From NCBI GenBank assembly GCA_946480055.1, contig CAMLID010000052.1, positions 1 through 22,420 on the forward strand: a DNA stretch of 22,420 nucleotides, in the 5' to 3' direction. Positions 7,373 through 14,402 of this stretch are shown piece after piece. Under the pieces are notes generated by a model that saw only the letters and a program-made list of their open reading frames with translations, was not told where the DNA came from and did not search any database. The stretch comes from an uncultured Lysobacter sp. Lineage in GTDB: Bacteria; Pseudomonadota; Gammaproteobacteria; Xanthomonadales; Xanthomonadaceae. Numbering within the stretch: position 1 is the first letter of the stretch; every line of letters starts with the position of its first letter. The translations under genes and the position numbers were made by a program.

Positions 7373-8176
7373 TTACTTGCCGCCGGCCTTGGGGCCGCCG
7401 CCGAGGATGTCGAGCAGTTCGACCTCGAACACCAGCACCGAATTCGGCGGGATCGGACCGCCCGGGGTGCCCTTCTCGCCGTAGCCGAGCTTGCTCGGAA
7501 TCCACAGCTTGTACTTGCTGCCGACCGGCATCAGCGCGATGCCTTCCTGCCAGCCCGGCACCACCTGCTGCAGCGGGAACTCGACCGGCTGGTTGCGCTC
7601 GTAGGAACTGTCGAACTGCTTGCCGTCGAGCAGCGTGCCCTTGTAATGCACCTGGACCACGTCGGTGGCCTTGGGCTTGGCGCCCTTGCCTTCGGTCAGC
7701 ACCTGGTACTGCAGGCCCGAAGCGGTGGTGACCACGCCCGGCTTCTTGCCGTTGGTCGCCAGGAAGGCCTCGCCGTCGGTGAGATTCTTCTTGGCCTCGG
7801 CCATCATTTTGGCGATCTGCTTGGCCTGGATCTTCTGCGCGAACGCGTCGCGCACTTCCGAAGCCTGCTTCTCGTCCATCAGCGGCTTTTCGCCGGCCAG
7901 CGAGGTCTTCATCGCCTTGTTGATGGTGTCCAGGTCGATCTCGTCCTTGGCCATCTCCAGCGACTTGGCGATGTCCAGGCCGATCATGTAGCTGACCTGC
8001 TCTTTCTCGGTCGCCAGACCCGGGATGTTCTTGACGTCGCCCTTGCCTTCGTCCTTGGCGGTCTCGGACTTGGTCGCGTCGGCTTTGCCGTCGGCTTTCT
8101 TGTCGCAGCCGGCGGCGAACAGAACCAGCGAGCCCACGGCGAGCGCGAGGGCGGTGTGGCGCAGGAAGGGCTTCAT
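7373..8176 (-). CDS. FKBP-type peptidyl-prolyl isomerase, probable lipoprotein (FkpA/Mip class)
   Basis: A 267-residue exported prolyl cis-trans isomerase. The signal peptide MKPFLRHTALALAVGSLVLF ends in AAGC with Cys24, so it may be lipid-anchored, although the -3 residue is Ala rather than the usual Leu. A charged spacer to about 53 is followed by the FKBP N-terminal dimerisation domain at 55-145 (EKEQVSYMIGLDIAKSLE, then KPLMDEKQASEV). The catalytic FKBP fold at 150-257 shows [39 protein letters not shown] and IPPNSVLVFEVELLDI, with active-site Tyr178, Asp189 and Trp209. The tail is Gly/Lys-rich. It should help fold periplasmic or outer-membrane proteins. The ATG at 8176 has AGGAG 9 bases upstream; a longer in-frame extension to 8245 lacks support. 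The upstream neighbour is a second FKBP gene, so the pair probably arose by duplication. Confidence 0.93.
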   Translation of the reverse strand: MKPFLRHTALALAVGSLVLFAAGCDKKADGKADATKSETAKDEGKGDVKNIPGLATEKEQVSYMIGLDIAKSLEMAKDEIDLDTINKAMKTSLAGEKPLMDEKQASEVRDAFAQKIQAKQIAKMMAEAKKNLTDGEAFLATNGKKPGVVTTASGLQYQVLTEGKGAKPKATDVVQVHYKGTLLDGKQFDSSYERNQPVEFPLQQVVPGWQEGIALMPVGSKYKLWIPSKLGYGEKGTPGGPIPPNSVLVFEVELLDILGGGPKAGGK

Positions 8177-8291
8177 CAAACGGAACTCCTGGTGGTGAGG
8201 CATACCTAGCTCGGTCATGCCGTGTTGCATCGGGGGAGCCGCCAAGGTGCCAGCGGCCAGCTGAACGTTTCGCTTATCGCATGCCGCGCGG

Positions 8292-8313
8292 GTCCGGCGC
8301 CGTGACGCCGGAC
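8292..8313 (-). terminator. Hairpin downstream of the second FKBP gene
   Basis: Perfect 8-base arms GTCCGGCG (8292-8299) and CGCCGGAC (8306-8313) enclose a 6-base loop. It lies 11 bases past the stop of the two-N-domain FKBP gene. The stem repeats the central 8 bases of the hairpin found after the neighbouring FKBP gene at 7309-7338. There is no T-run. Confidence 0.45.
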
Positions 8314-8324
8314 ACCGACGGCAT

Positions 8325-9281
8325 TTACAGGATTTCGACCAGTTCGACTTCGAAGCTCAGGGTCGCGTTGGGGCCGATGCTCGGCGGCGCGCCCTTGGGG
8401 CCGTACGCCAGTTCGGCCGGGATCCAGAAGCGGAACTTGCCGCCGACCGGCATCATCGCCACGCCCTCGGACCAGCCCTGGATGACCTGGTTGAGGCCGA
8501 AATCGGCCGGCTGGCCGCGGTCGTAGGAGCTGTCGAACACGGTGCCGTCGAGCAACGTGCCCTTGTAGTGCACGCGCACCCGGTCGCCGGGCTTGGGACG
8601 CGCGCCCGAACCCTGGCGCAGGACCATGTACTGCAGGCCCGACGGGGTCGTGAACACGCCCTTGACGGCCTTGTTCTTGGCCAGGAACGCAGCGCCCTCG
8701 GCGAGGTTCTTGTCGCCCACGGCGGCCGCTTCGGTTTCCATCTTCTTGCGCATGCGCTCGCTGAAAGCGGTCAGCACGGCCTTTTCCTCGGCCTCGCTCA
8801 GCAGCGGCTTGCCCTCGCCGATCACGGTGCGCACGGCCTGCATCAGCACCGGCACTTCGATCTCGGCTTTGATCGGCGCCAGCGAGGGCCCGACCATGTA
8901 ACCGCCGACCAGCTGGCCGACCTTGTCTTTCGCTACTGCGGGCGGCGCCGGCGGCGGCGTGCCCGGTGCGGTGCCCGGCGCCGACTTGCCGTCGCGCGCG
9001 GCCACGCGTGCGCGCAGGGCCTGATCGGTCGCGCGCGCCTCGTCTTCGCTGATCAGCGGCTTGCCGCCGTCGAAGGTGTTGCGCACGGCCTTCTCGAACG
9101 CGGCCATGTCCAGATCGGGACCCACCGGCTTGATCGACTTGCCTACGTCCAGGCCGATCGCATAGCTGATCTTTTCGCGTTCGTTGGTCAGCACGGTCTT
9201 GTCCTGGGCAATGGCCGCCGCGCTGCTGAGCACGGCCGCGGTGGTGATGAGCGCAGCTGCGCCGCGCACGAAAGCCTTCAT
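8325..9281 (-). CDS. FKBP-type peptidyl-prolyl isomerase with two N-terminal domains
   Basis: A 318-residue exported prolyl isomerase. The signal peptide [20 protein letters not shown] ends near AAAIAQD, with no lipobox. Two copies of the FKBP N-terminal dimerisation domain follow: residues 33-98 ([19 protein letters not shown], then [11 protein letters not shown]) and residues 117-190 ([19 protein letters not shown], then [11 protein letters not shown]). They are joined by a Pro/Ala/Gly linker at 99-116. The single catalytic FKBP domain at about 207-318 has [39 protein letters not shown] and [18 protein letters not shown] usual FkpA/Mip protein has one N-domain and about 230-270 residues. 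AGGAG and AGGGA lie upstream of the ATG at 9281. The gene sits 148 bases upstream of the lipoprotein FKBP gene and is its closest visible relative. The likely role is periplasmic chaperone-isomerase. Confidence 0.92.
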   Translation of the reverse strand: MKAFVRGAAALITTAAVLSSAAAIAQDKTVLTNEREKISYAIGLDVGKSIKPVGPDLDMAAFEKAVRNTFDGGKPLISEDEARATDQALRARVAARDGKSAPGTAPGTPPPAPPAVAKDKVGQLVGGYMVGPSLAPIKAEIEVPVLMQAVRTVIGEGKPLLSEAEEKAVLTAFSERMRKKMETEAAAVGDKNLAEGAAFLAKNKAVKGVFTTPSGLQYMVLRQGSGARPKPGDRVRVHYKGTLLDGTVFDSSYDRGQPADFGLNQVIQGWSEGVAMMPVGGKFRFWIPAELAYGPKGAPPSIGPNATLSFEVELVEIL

Positions 9282-9465
9282 CGGGTCCCTACTCCTGTGT
9301 AATGGGCCTGTGTATTGCAATGGGTACACGCCGGATCGATCCACGCCGGGATGCAGGCGCAAGTCCGCCATTGTCGCGGGCTGCGCCCGTGTCGGCAATC
9401 GCGGCGAAAACGTCACGGTTTGCGAGCCCGCGCGATCCTGCGCGGACACGACTCGTATGGATCGC

Positions 9466-10065
9466 TCACCCGGCCTTGGGCTTGGGCGCCTTCAGCGCGG
9501 CTTCGATCGCGGCGACCACGGTCGGGTCGTCCGGCTTGGTCTTGCTGCCGTAGCTGGCGATCAGCTTGCCGTCGCGACCGATCAAGTATTTGTGGAAGTT
9601 CCACTTCGGCGCTTCGCCGGCGCTGCGGGCCAGGTCCCGGTACAGCGGCGTGGCCTGATCGCCGATCACGTGCACCTTCTCGAACATCGGGAACTTGACC
9701 CCGTAGGTGAGCGTGCAGAACTCCTGGATCTGCTTCTCGTCCTCGAATTCCTGGGCCTTGAAATCGCCCGAGGGGAAGCCGAGCACGGCGAAGCCCTTGC
9801 CCTTGTACTTGGCGTGCAGCGCTTCCAGGGCCTCGAACTGCGGGGTGAAACCGCATTTGCTGGCGGTGTTGACCACCAAAACGACGTCGCCGCCGTAACT
9901 CTGGCGCAGATTCACCGCCTGTTTGCCGGCCAGGGGCCGGAAACTGCGGTCCAGCAAGGCGCCGCCGGCCGAGGCCAGGCCGGCGACCAGGAGCAGGGAA
10001 ACGGCGGCCAAAGCGGCCGTACGGCGGATTCGGGGGGCTGAGGCGTGCATGGCGGGCTCGGACAT
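9466..10065 (-). CDS. Glutathione peroxidase family protein, exported
   Basis: A 199-residue thiol peroxidase of the glutathione peroxidase family, which reduces hydrogen peroxide or organic peroxides with thioredoxin or glutathione. Residues 11-33 are Arg-rich then hydrophobic ([19 protein letters not shown]), so it is probably exported or membrane-tethered. The peroxidatic Cys71 lies in [16 protein letters not shown], and Trp155-Asn156 (KWNFHKYL) complete part of the catalytic tetrad. The usual NQF motif with its catalytic Gln reads SGDF here (Asp101), and the following region is QEFEDEKQ rather than QEPG. Cys117 in [10 protein letters not shown] is a candidate resolving Cys. The start is uncertain: ATG at 10065 or at 10050, neither with a clear ribosome-binding site. 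The gene is divergent from the YtrA operon across 124 bases. Confidence 0.88.
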   Translation of the reverse strand: MSEPAMHASAPRIRRTAALAAVSLLLVAGLASAGGALLDRSFRPLAGKQAVNLRQSYGGDVVLVVNTASKCGFTPQFEALEALHAKYKGKGFAVLGFPSGDFKAQEFEDEKQIQEFCTLTYGVKFPMFEKVHVIGDQATPLYRDLARSAGEAPKWNFHKYLIGRDGKLIASYGSKTKPDDPTVVAAIEAALKAPKPKAG

Positions 10066-10121
10066 GACAGGGGGCCGGACGGCCGGTGGGCCAAGTATGA
10101 CTTCAGTTGGGTCTGGCGGAC

Positions 10122-10149
10122 TTGACCGGGCGTGTTTTGGTGTTATAGT
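10122..10149 (+). promoter_or_regulatory. Extended -10 promoter of the ytrA operon
   Basis: TTGACC at 10122-10127 and TATAGT at 10144-10149 are separated by 16 bases. TG one base before the -10 box makes it an extended -10 element. It would start transcription near 10156, about 34 bases before the first ATG of the operon. The -10 box lies inside the palindrome at 10139-10162, so repressor binding would block it. Confidence 0.6.
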
Positions 10150-10162
10150 TGCATACAACACC
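10139..10162. promoter_or_regulatory. GGTG-N16-CACC palindrome, probable YtrA operator
   Basis: GGTGTT and AACACC are the outer arms of a 24-base imperfect palindrome with exactly 16 bases between GGTG and CACC. From memory, GGTG-N16-CACC is the motif reported for the YtrA-type GntR regulator of Xanthomonas citri. The site covers the -10 box and the predicted transcription start of the operon that encodes a YtrA-type regulator at 10604-10978. Autorepression is the natural inference. Confidence 0.65.
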
Positions 10163-10189
10163 GGTCTACCAACGAGCAGGACGTTCGCC

Positions 10190-10600
10190 ATGAACCGCAA
10201 GCTCCAGAACTCGATCTCAGCCATCTTGGTCAGCGGCGCCACCATGGTGCTGGCCCTGGTCGCCGCCAATCCGGCCCTGCCGGAAGCCCCGGCGGCCCTC
10301 CCCGTGGCCGCCCAGGTCGCAGCCGCACCGCTGTCCCTGGGCACCGAAGCCATCGCCCGCCGCGCCGAAGCCCAGGCCCAGCGCATCGAAGCCCGCGCCG
10401 AGCGGGTCGAGAGCCTGGCCGACGCCGCGGCGCTGACCGCCGAACTGGCCACGGCCGTAGCCCTGGCCAACGCACTCGAAAACGTATCGGCCGCGGAGTC
10501 GGCCGACGACGAAAAACCGCATCGCAAAGCCCGGAAGGCCAAGCAGCGCAATCGCCAGGCCTTAGTCATGCCTTATTTCTCTTTCGCACCGCGGGGCTGA
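10190..10600 (+). CDS. Small exported Ala-rich protein of unknown function, first gene of the ytrA operon
   Basis: A 136-residue protein that I do not recognise. The N-terminus MNRKLQNSISAILVSGATMV continues hydrophobic to about residue 27, a signal peptide or membrane anchor. An Ala/Pro-rich stretch (NPALPEAPAALPVAA) follows. Residues 50-100 are an Ala/Glu/Arg-rich helix with repeated RAEAQAQRIEARAERVE units, likely coiled coil. The end is very basic (HRKARKAKQRNRQ) and closes with PYFSFAPRG. AGGA lies 8 bases before the ATG. The gene sits directly behind the operator-covered promoter, 3 bases before the GntR gene, so it is co-expressed with the regulator and transporter. It could be a substrate, accessory or sensor of the ABC system; no sequence evidence decides. 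Confidence 0.75.
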   Translation: MNRKLQNSISAILVSGATMVLALVAANPALPEAPAALPVAAQVAAAPLSLGTEAIARRAEAQAQRIEARAERVESLADAAALTAELATAVALANALENVSAAESADDEKPHRKARKAKQRNRQALVMPYFSFAPRG

Positions 10601-10603
10601 ACC

Positions 10604-10978
10604 ATGACCGCTATTCAATGGAGCGACGGCGCTCCCATCTACCGCCAGCTGAAGGAGCGCGTCGTCGCGATGATGCTCGACGGAGTGCTCAAGCCCGGCG
10701 ACGCCCTGCCCTCTGTGCGGCAGGTCGCGGCCGAGTACCAGCTCAACCCCATCACCGTCTCGCGCGCCTACCAGGAACTGGCGGACGAGGCTCTAGTCGA
10801 AAAACGCCGAGGATTGGGCATGTACGTCACCGAAGAGGCTGCCAAGAAACTGCTGCTGAACGAACGCGAGCGGTTCCTGCGCGAAGAATGGCCGCTGGTG
10901 CTGGAGCGCATCCTGCGACTGGGCCTGAGCACGGAAGAACTCCTCACCGCCGGCAACGCCAAGGCGGGTGCGCAATGA
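10604..10978 (+). CDS. GntR family transcriptional regulator, YtrA subfamily
   Basis: A 124-residue regulator with an N-terminal winged helix-turn-helix at about 10-78: APIYRQLKERVVAMMLDGVL, then the recognition region LPSVRQVAAEYQLNPITVSR, then LVEKRRGLGMYV. The short C-terminal helical part (80-124) lacks a ligand-binding domain of the FadR or HutC types. That small size is typical of the YtrA subfamily, which usually represses a linked ABC transporter operon. Its ATG lies 3 bases after the stop of the upstream small gene. Its own stop overlaps the ATPase start (ATGA at 10975-10978), so translation is probably coupled. A GGTG-N16-CACC palindrome over the operon promoter is the probable target. 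The inducing signal is not apparent. Confidence 0.93.
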   Translation: MTAIQWSDGAPIYRQLKERVVAMMLDGVLKPGDALPSVRQVAAEYQLNPITVSRAYQELADEALVEKRRGLGMYVTEEAAKKLLLNERERFLREEWPLVLERILRLGLSTEELLTAGNAKAGAQ

Positions 10979-11859
10979 ACGCCGACACCCTCGCCAGCGT
11001 CTCCCACGTGGTCAGCGCCCGCGGTCTGCGCAAGGCCTATAAGAACAAGGTCGCGCTCGACAACACCGCGTTCGAGATCCCCGCCGGCCGCATCGTCGGC
11101 CTGATCGGCCCCAACGGCGCCGGCAAGACCACCGCGCTCAAGGCCATCCTCGGCCTGATCCCGTTCGAAGGCGACCTCAAAGTGCTGGGCCGCGACCCGC
11201 GCACCCAGCGCGACGAACTGATGCGCGACGTGTGCTTCATCGCCGACGTCGCGGTGCTGCCGCGCTGGATCCGGGTCAAGGAAGCCATCGAGTTCGTCGC
11301 CGGCGTGCATCCGCGCTTCGACCGCGCCAAGTGCGAACGCTTCCTCGCCGGCACCCAGCTCAAGCCCAACCTGCGCGTACGCGAACTGTCCAAGGGCATG
11401 ATCGTGCAGTTGCACCTGGCCCTGGTGATGGCGATCGACGCCCGCCTGCTGGTGCTGGACGAGCCGACCCTGGGCCTGGACATCCTCTACCGCAAGCAGT
11501 TCTACCAGCGCCTGCTGGAAGACTACTTCGACGAAGACAAGACCATCATCGTCACCACCCACCAGGTCGAGGAGATCGAACACATCCTCACCGACGTGAT
11601 GTTCATCCGCGACGGCAAGGTCGTGCTCAACAGCGAGATGGAAATCCTCGGCGATCGCTTCGTCGAAGTGCTGGTCAATGCCGACAAGCTGGAACAGGCG
11701 CGTCAGCTCAAGCCGCTCGACGAACGCTCCCTGCCCTTCGGCAAGACCGTGATGCTGTTCGACGGCGCGCCGCACGACCGCCTGGCCGAACTCGGCGAGA
11801 CCCGAACGCCCGGCCTGGCCGATCTGTTCGTCGCCACCATGAAGGGGACCTACGCATGA
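10975..11859 (+). CDS. ABC transporter ATP-binding protein (YtrB-like)
   Basis: A 294-residue ATPase for the adjacent ABC-2 permease. Walker A GPNGAGKT is at 45-52, the signature is LSKGM at 138-142, Walker B LLVLDEP at 158-164 has catalytic Glu163, the D-loop is LGLD, and the switch His is His196 (VTTHQ). The Q-loop region VCFIADVAVLP has no glutamine, and the signature has Lys where LSGGQ has its first Gly. Both traits are seen in some exporter ATPases of this class. Residues 230-294 form a C-terminal extension of about 65 residues. The ATG overlaps the GntR stop, and the stop overlaps the permease start (ATGA at 11856-11859), so the three proteins are translationally coupled. Transporters of this type in Firmicutes respond to cell-wall antibiotics. 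The substrate here is unknown. Confidence 0.95.
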   Translation: MNADTLASVSHVVSARGLRKAYKNKVALDNTAFEIPAGRIVGLIGPNGAGKTTALKAILGLIPFEGDLKVLGRDPRTQRDELMRDVCFIADVAVLPRWIRVKEAIEFVAGVHPRFDRAKCERFLAGTQLKPNLRVRELSKGMIVQLHLALVMAIDARLLVLDEPTLGLDILYRKQFYQRLLEDYFDEDKTIIVTTHQVEEIEHILTDVMFIRDGKVVLNSEMEILGDRFVEVLVNADKLEQARQLKPLDERSLPFGKTVMLFDGAPHDRLAELGETRTPGLADLFVATMKGTYA

Positions 11860-12923
11860 ACGCGCTCGACATCAACGCCGACCGCCCCGCTCCGCGCGCT
11901 GTCGCCGCGGTTCATCCCACCCACACCTTCCGGTTGCTGCTGCGTCGCGAATTCTGGGAGCACCGCGGCGGTTTCCTGTGGGCTCCGCTGCTGGCCGGCG
12001 CGATCTTCCTGCTGCTGGCGACCATGGGTATCGGCGTCGGCGAACTGGCCGCGCGCCGGGTCGCCAACTCCAGCAACCACGCCATGATCAGCACCGACGG
12101 CGGCAAGTTCGAGATCAACGGACTGGACCTGTCGCGGCTGACCGAGAAGATGAGCGCCGACGACATGCGCGAACTCGGCGGCGCCGTCGACGGCATGCTG
12201 TTCATGGCCGGCAGCTGGCCGCTGATAGTGCTGGCCTTCGTGGTGTTCTTCTACTGCCTGGGCAGCCTCTACGACGAGCGCAAGGACCGCAGCGTGCTGT
12301 TCTGGAAATCGCTGCCGGTCTCCGACGGACAGACCGTGTTGTCCAAGGTGGCCAGCGCGACCCTGATGGCGCCGACCCTGGCGGTGATCGCCTCGATCGT
12401 GACCATGCTCGGCTTCCTGATCATCATGAGCGTGGCAGTGCTGTTCCACGGCGGCAACCCGATCACCCTGCTGTGGGGTCCGGGCAGCCCGTTCAAGGTC
12501 GGCCTGAACATGCTGGCCTGCATCCCGATCTACGCACTGTGGGCGCTGCCGACCGTCGGCTGGCTGATGCTCTGCTCGTCCTGGGCCCGTAGCAAGCCGT
12601 TCCTGTGGGCGATCATGATCCCGCTGTTCGCCGGTATCTTCGTCTCCTGGTTCGATCTGATGCAGTTGTTCAACCTGGATAGCGTTTGGTTCTGGAAGAA
12701 CGTGGTCGGTCGCTCGCTGATCAGCGTGTTCCCCGCCACCTGGATCGACGCGGCGCACATCGGCGAAATCAGCGGCGACGGCCCCTCGGTGATCCACGAA
12801 GTCATCAACCTGCGCACCATGTACTCGGTGCTGGGCAGCGCCCAGCTCTGGATCGGCGCGGCCGTCGGCGCGGCCATGATCTTCGCCTCGATCCGCCTGC
12901 GCCGCTGGCGCGACGAAGGTTGA
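11856..12923 (+). CDS. ABC-2 type permease subunit
   Basis: A 355-residue inner-membrane protein that pairs with the upstream ATPase. The cytoplasmic N-terminus carries the conserved LLLRREFWEHRGGFLWAP start. There are six hydrophobic segments at about 41-61, 121-138, 171-197, 219-241, 248-267 and 329-346. A loop of about 60 residues between the first two is probably periplasmic, and the C-terminus RLRRWRDEG is cytoplasmic. YDERKDRSVLFWKSLPVSD after the second segment is the coupling motif commonly seen in ABC-2 permeases. One such subunit probably forms a homodimer. The stop is followed 10 bases later by an 11-bp hairpin, which may lower expression of the next genes. Confidence 0.92.
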   Translation: MNALDINADRPAPRAVAAVHPTHTFRLLLRREFWEHRGGFLWAPLLAGAIFLLLATMGIGVGELAARRVANSSNHAMISTDGGKFEINGLDLSRLTEKMSADDMRELGGAVDGMLFMAGSWPLIVLAFVVFFYCLGSLYDERKDRSVLFWKSLPVSDGQTVLSKVASATLMAPTLAVIASIVTMLGFLIIMSVAVLFHGGNPITLLWGPGSPFKVGLNMLACIPIYALWALPTVGWLMLCSSWARSKPFLWAIMIPLFAGIFVSWFDLMQLFNLDSVWFWKNVVGRSLISVFPATWIDAAHIGEISGDGPSVIHEVINLRTMYSVLGSAQLWIGAAVGAAMIFASIRLRRWRDEG

Positions 12924-12933
12924 TCCCCGGCGC

Positions 12934-12960
12934 CGGCGCGGTCCGCCCCGGACCGCGCCG
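12934..12960 (+). terminator. GC-rich hairpin after the ABC permease
   Basis: Perfect 11-base arms CGGCGCGGTCC and GGACCGCGCCG enclose a 5-base loop (GCCCC), 10 bases after the permease stop. There is no T-run. It may attenuate read-through to the two exported-protein genes that follow, or protect the upstream mRNA. Confidence 0.5.
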
Positions 12961-13051
12961 AGCGCAACGCGATGCAACCCTCTTGGCTCGCACCGCATCT
13001 GAGTACGCGACGCCTGCCGCTCCGGCGGGTCCGACCCGACAGGAGTTCGTG

Positions 13052-13819
13052 ATGCGCAAGCTCATCCTCGGTGTTCTCGCCCTGCTGCCGATGACGGCGC
13101 TGGCGCAGGACGGCAACTGCCAGCACTCCCAGGCCCGCGATCTGAAGCTGGACCTGGCCGGCGCCAAGGCGGTGGTGTTCGACATCGGCCCGCACGACCT
13201 GGAAGTCGTTACCGGCGCCCGCAACGAGGTCCACGGCCGCGCCTGCGCCTCCGACGCCAAGTACCTGCCCGAGCTCACCCTGAGCCAGCACCGCGTCGGC
13301 GACAAGCTGGTGGTGGTGGCGCAACGCAGCCAGCGCTCCTGGTTCAACTTCGGCGGCAGCCACTACGCTTACATGAAGCTGACCGCGACCGTGCCGGACA
13401 GCCTGATGGTCCAGCTCAACGTCGGCTCCGGCGACGCCCGAGCCACCGGCGTGGCCGCGCTCAGCGCCGATGTCGGTTCCGGCGACGTGAAGGCGCAGCG
13501 CGTGCGCGGTCTGGTCACCGCCGACGTCGGCTCCGGCGACATCGTGCTCGAGGACATCGGCGCGCTGCAGGTGGTGTCGGTCGGCTCGGGCGACCTCAAG
13601 GCCAGCCGGATCGCGCGCGACGCCAAGGTCGGCGATATCGGCTCGGGCGACGTCGAGCTGCGCCAGGTCGGCGGCAGCGTCGAGGTCGACGACATCGGCT
13701 CCGGCGACCTCGACGTCGACGGCGTGCGCGGCAACCTGCACGTGCGCTCGGTCGGCAGCGGTTCGGTCGACCACCGCGACATCGCCGGTTCGGTCGCCGT
13801 GCCGAAAGACGACGAATGA
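13052..13819 (+). CDS. Exported GSGD-repeat protein (DUF4097-like beta-helix)
   Basis: A 255-residue secreted protein. The signal peptide MRKLILGVLALLPMTALA is cleaved near Ala18. Residues 19-120 form a beta-rich region with Cys23 and Cys65 as a possible disulfide. Residues 124-250 hold seven repeats starting VGSGD, VGSGD, VGSGD, VGSGD, IGSGD, IGSGD and VGSGS, spaced 17, 18, 18, 19, 19 and 19 residues. This is the pattern of the DUF4097/DUF2807-type putative adhesin fold, a right-handed beta-helix with one turn per repeat. AGGAG lies 6 bases upstream of the ATG. The gene sits 128 bases behind the permease on the same strand and overlaps or nearly touches the next lipoprotein gene. It probably acts in the periplasm or at the outer membrane. 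A partner role in the YtrA envelope module is inferred from position only. Confidence 0.85.
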   Translation: MRKLILGVLALLPMTALAQDGNCQHSQARDLKLDLAGAKAVVFDIGPHDLEVVTGARNEVHGRACASDAKYLPELTLSQHRVGDKLVVVAQRSQRSWFNFGGSHYAYMKLTATVPDSLMVQLNVGSGDARATGVAALSADVGSGDVKAQRVRGLVTADVGSGDIVLEDIGALQVVSVGSGDLKASRIARDAKVGDIGSGDVELRQVGGSVEVDDIGSGDLDVDGVRGNLHVRSVGSGSVDHRDIAGSVAVPKDDE

Positions 13820-13857
13820 CTTCCCTCACCCGCCGTAGCCGCCGCCAGGACTCCGCC

Positions 13858-14388
13858 ATGAAACTCGCCGCAGCTCTCGCCGCCGCCGCCATGATCGCCG
13901 CCGCCCTCGCCGGTTGCGGCAGCCAGGACCGCATCGTGACGGGCAACAGCGTCCTCAACCACATCGAACTCGGCGACGACCGCATCAGCCTGCACGGCGA
14001 TGGCGGCATCGCGGTCATCACCGACAAGGGCGATCTGAGCATCGAAGGCAAGGCGGTGAACCTGACGCCGGACCAGCGCGCCCAGGCCCAGCGCCTGTAT
14101 ACCAACGCGATCGGCGTGCGCGACGACGGCGTCGCGCTCGGCAAGGCCGGCGCCGGCATGGCCGGCAAGGCCGTCGGCAGCGCGATCGAGGGCCTGGTCA
14201 AGGGCGATCCGGGCAGTGCCGGCGACAAGATGGATGCCGAGGCCAACAACATGGCCCAGCAGGCCGTGCGCCTGTGCAAGCGCGTGATCGAGATGCGCAA
14301 GGCCCAGGACAGCCTGGTCGAGACCCTGCCCGCCTTCAAGCCCTACGCCAACCTCAGTCAGGGCGACGTCATCGACTGCCAGTCCTGA
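13858..14388 (+). CDS. YggN-like (DUF2884) lipoprotein
   Basis: A 176-residue predicted lipoprotein. The signal peptide ends in LAGC with Cys20. Residue +2 is Gly, so outer-membrane sorting is possible. The body shows VITDKGDLSIEGKAVNLTPDQRAQAQRLY at about 53-81 (read in two parts), which resembles the E. coli YggN region around VITPDGNVMYNGKQYSLN. A Gly/Ala-rich helical segment (ALGKAGAGMAGKAVGSAIEG) and a C-terminal LCKRVIEMRKAQDSLVETL also match that family's end. It is shorter than YggN, which is about 240 residues. I chose the ATG at 13858 because it opens a standard signal peptide and has AGGA upstream. An in-frame ATG at 13816 overlaps the previous stop and adds 14 residues. The family function is unknown. 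Confidence 0.78.
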   Translation: MKLAAALAAAAMIAAALAGCGSQDRIVTGNSVLNHIELGDDRISLHGDGGIAVITDKGDLSIEGKAVNLTPDQRAQAQRLYTNAIGVRDDGVALGKAGAGMAGKAVGSAIEGLVKGDPGSAGDKMDAEANNMAQQAVRLCKRVIEMRKAQDSLVETLPAFKPYANLSQGDVIDCQS

Positions 14389-14402
14389 TTCGAGCGTCCT
14401 AA

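Noticed and set aside
5849..8209. A 786-codon open frame on the plus strand across slyX, ugd and the FKBP gene.
   Set aside because: It is antisense to three well-supported genes, and the predicted protein is low-complexity and matches nothing.
9282..9449. Extension of the two-N-domain FKBP upstream to 9449.
   Set aside because: The signal peptide starts at 9281 with AGGAG/AGGGA upstream, and the added 56 residues have no protein character.
13421..13780. Regularly spaced GGCTCCGGCGAC-like DNA repeats that could suggest a CRISPR array.
   Set aside because: The repeats are in frame and encode GSGD units of a secreted protein; the spacers are coding and of unequal codon length.
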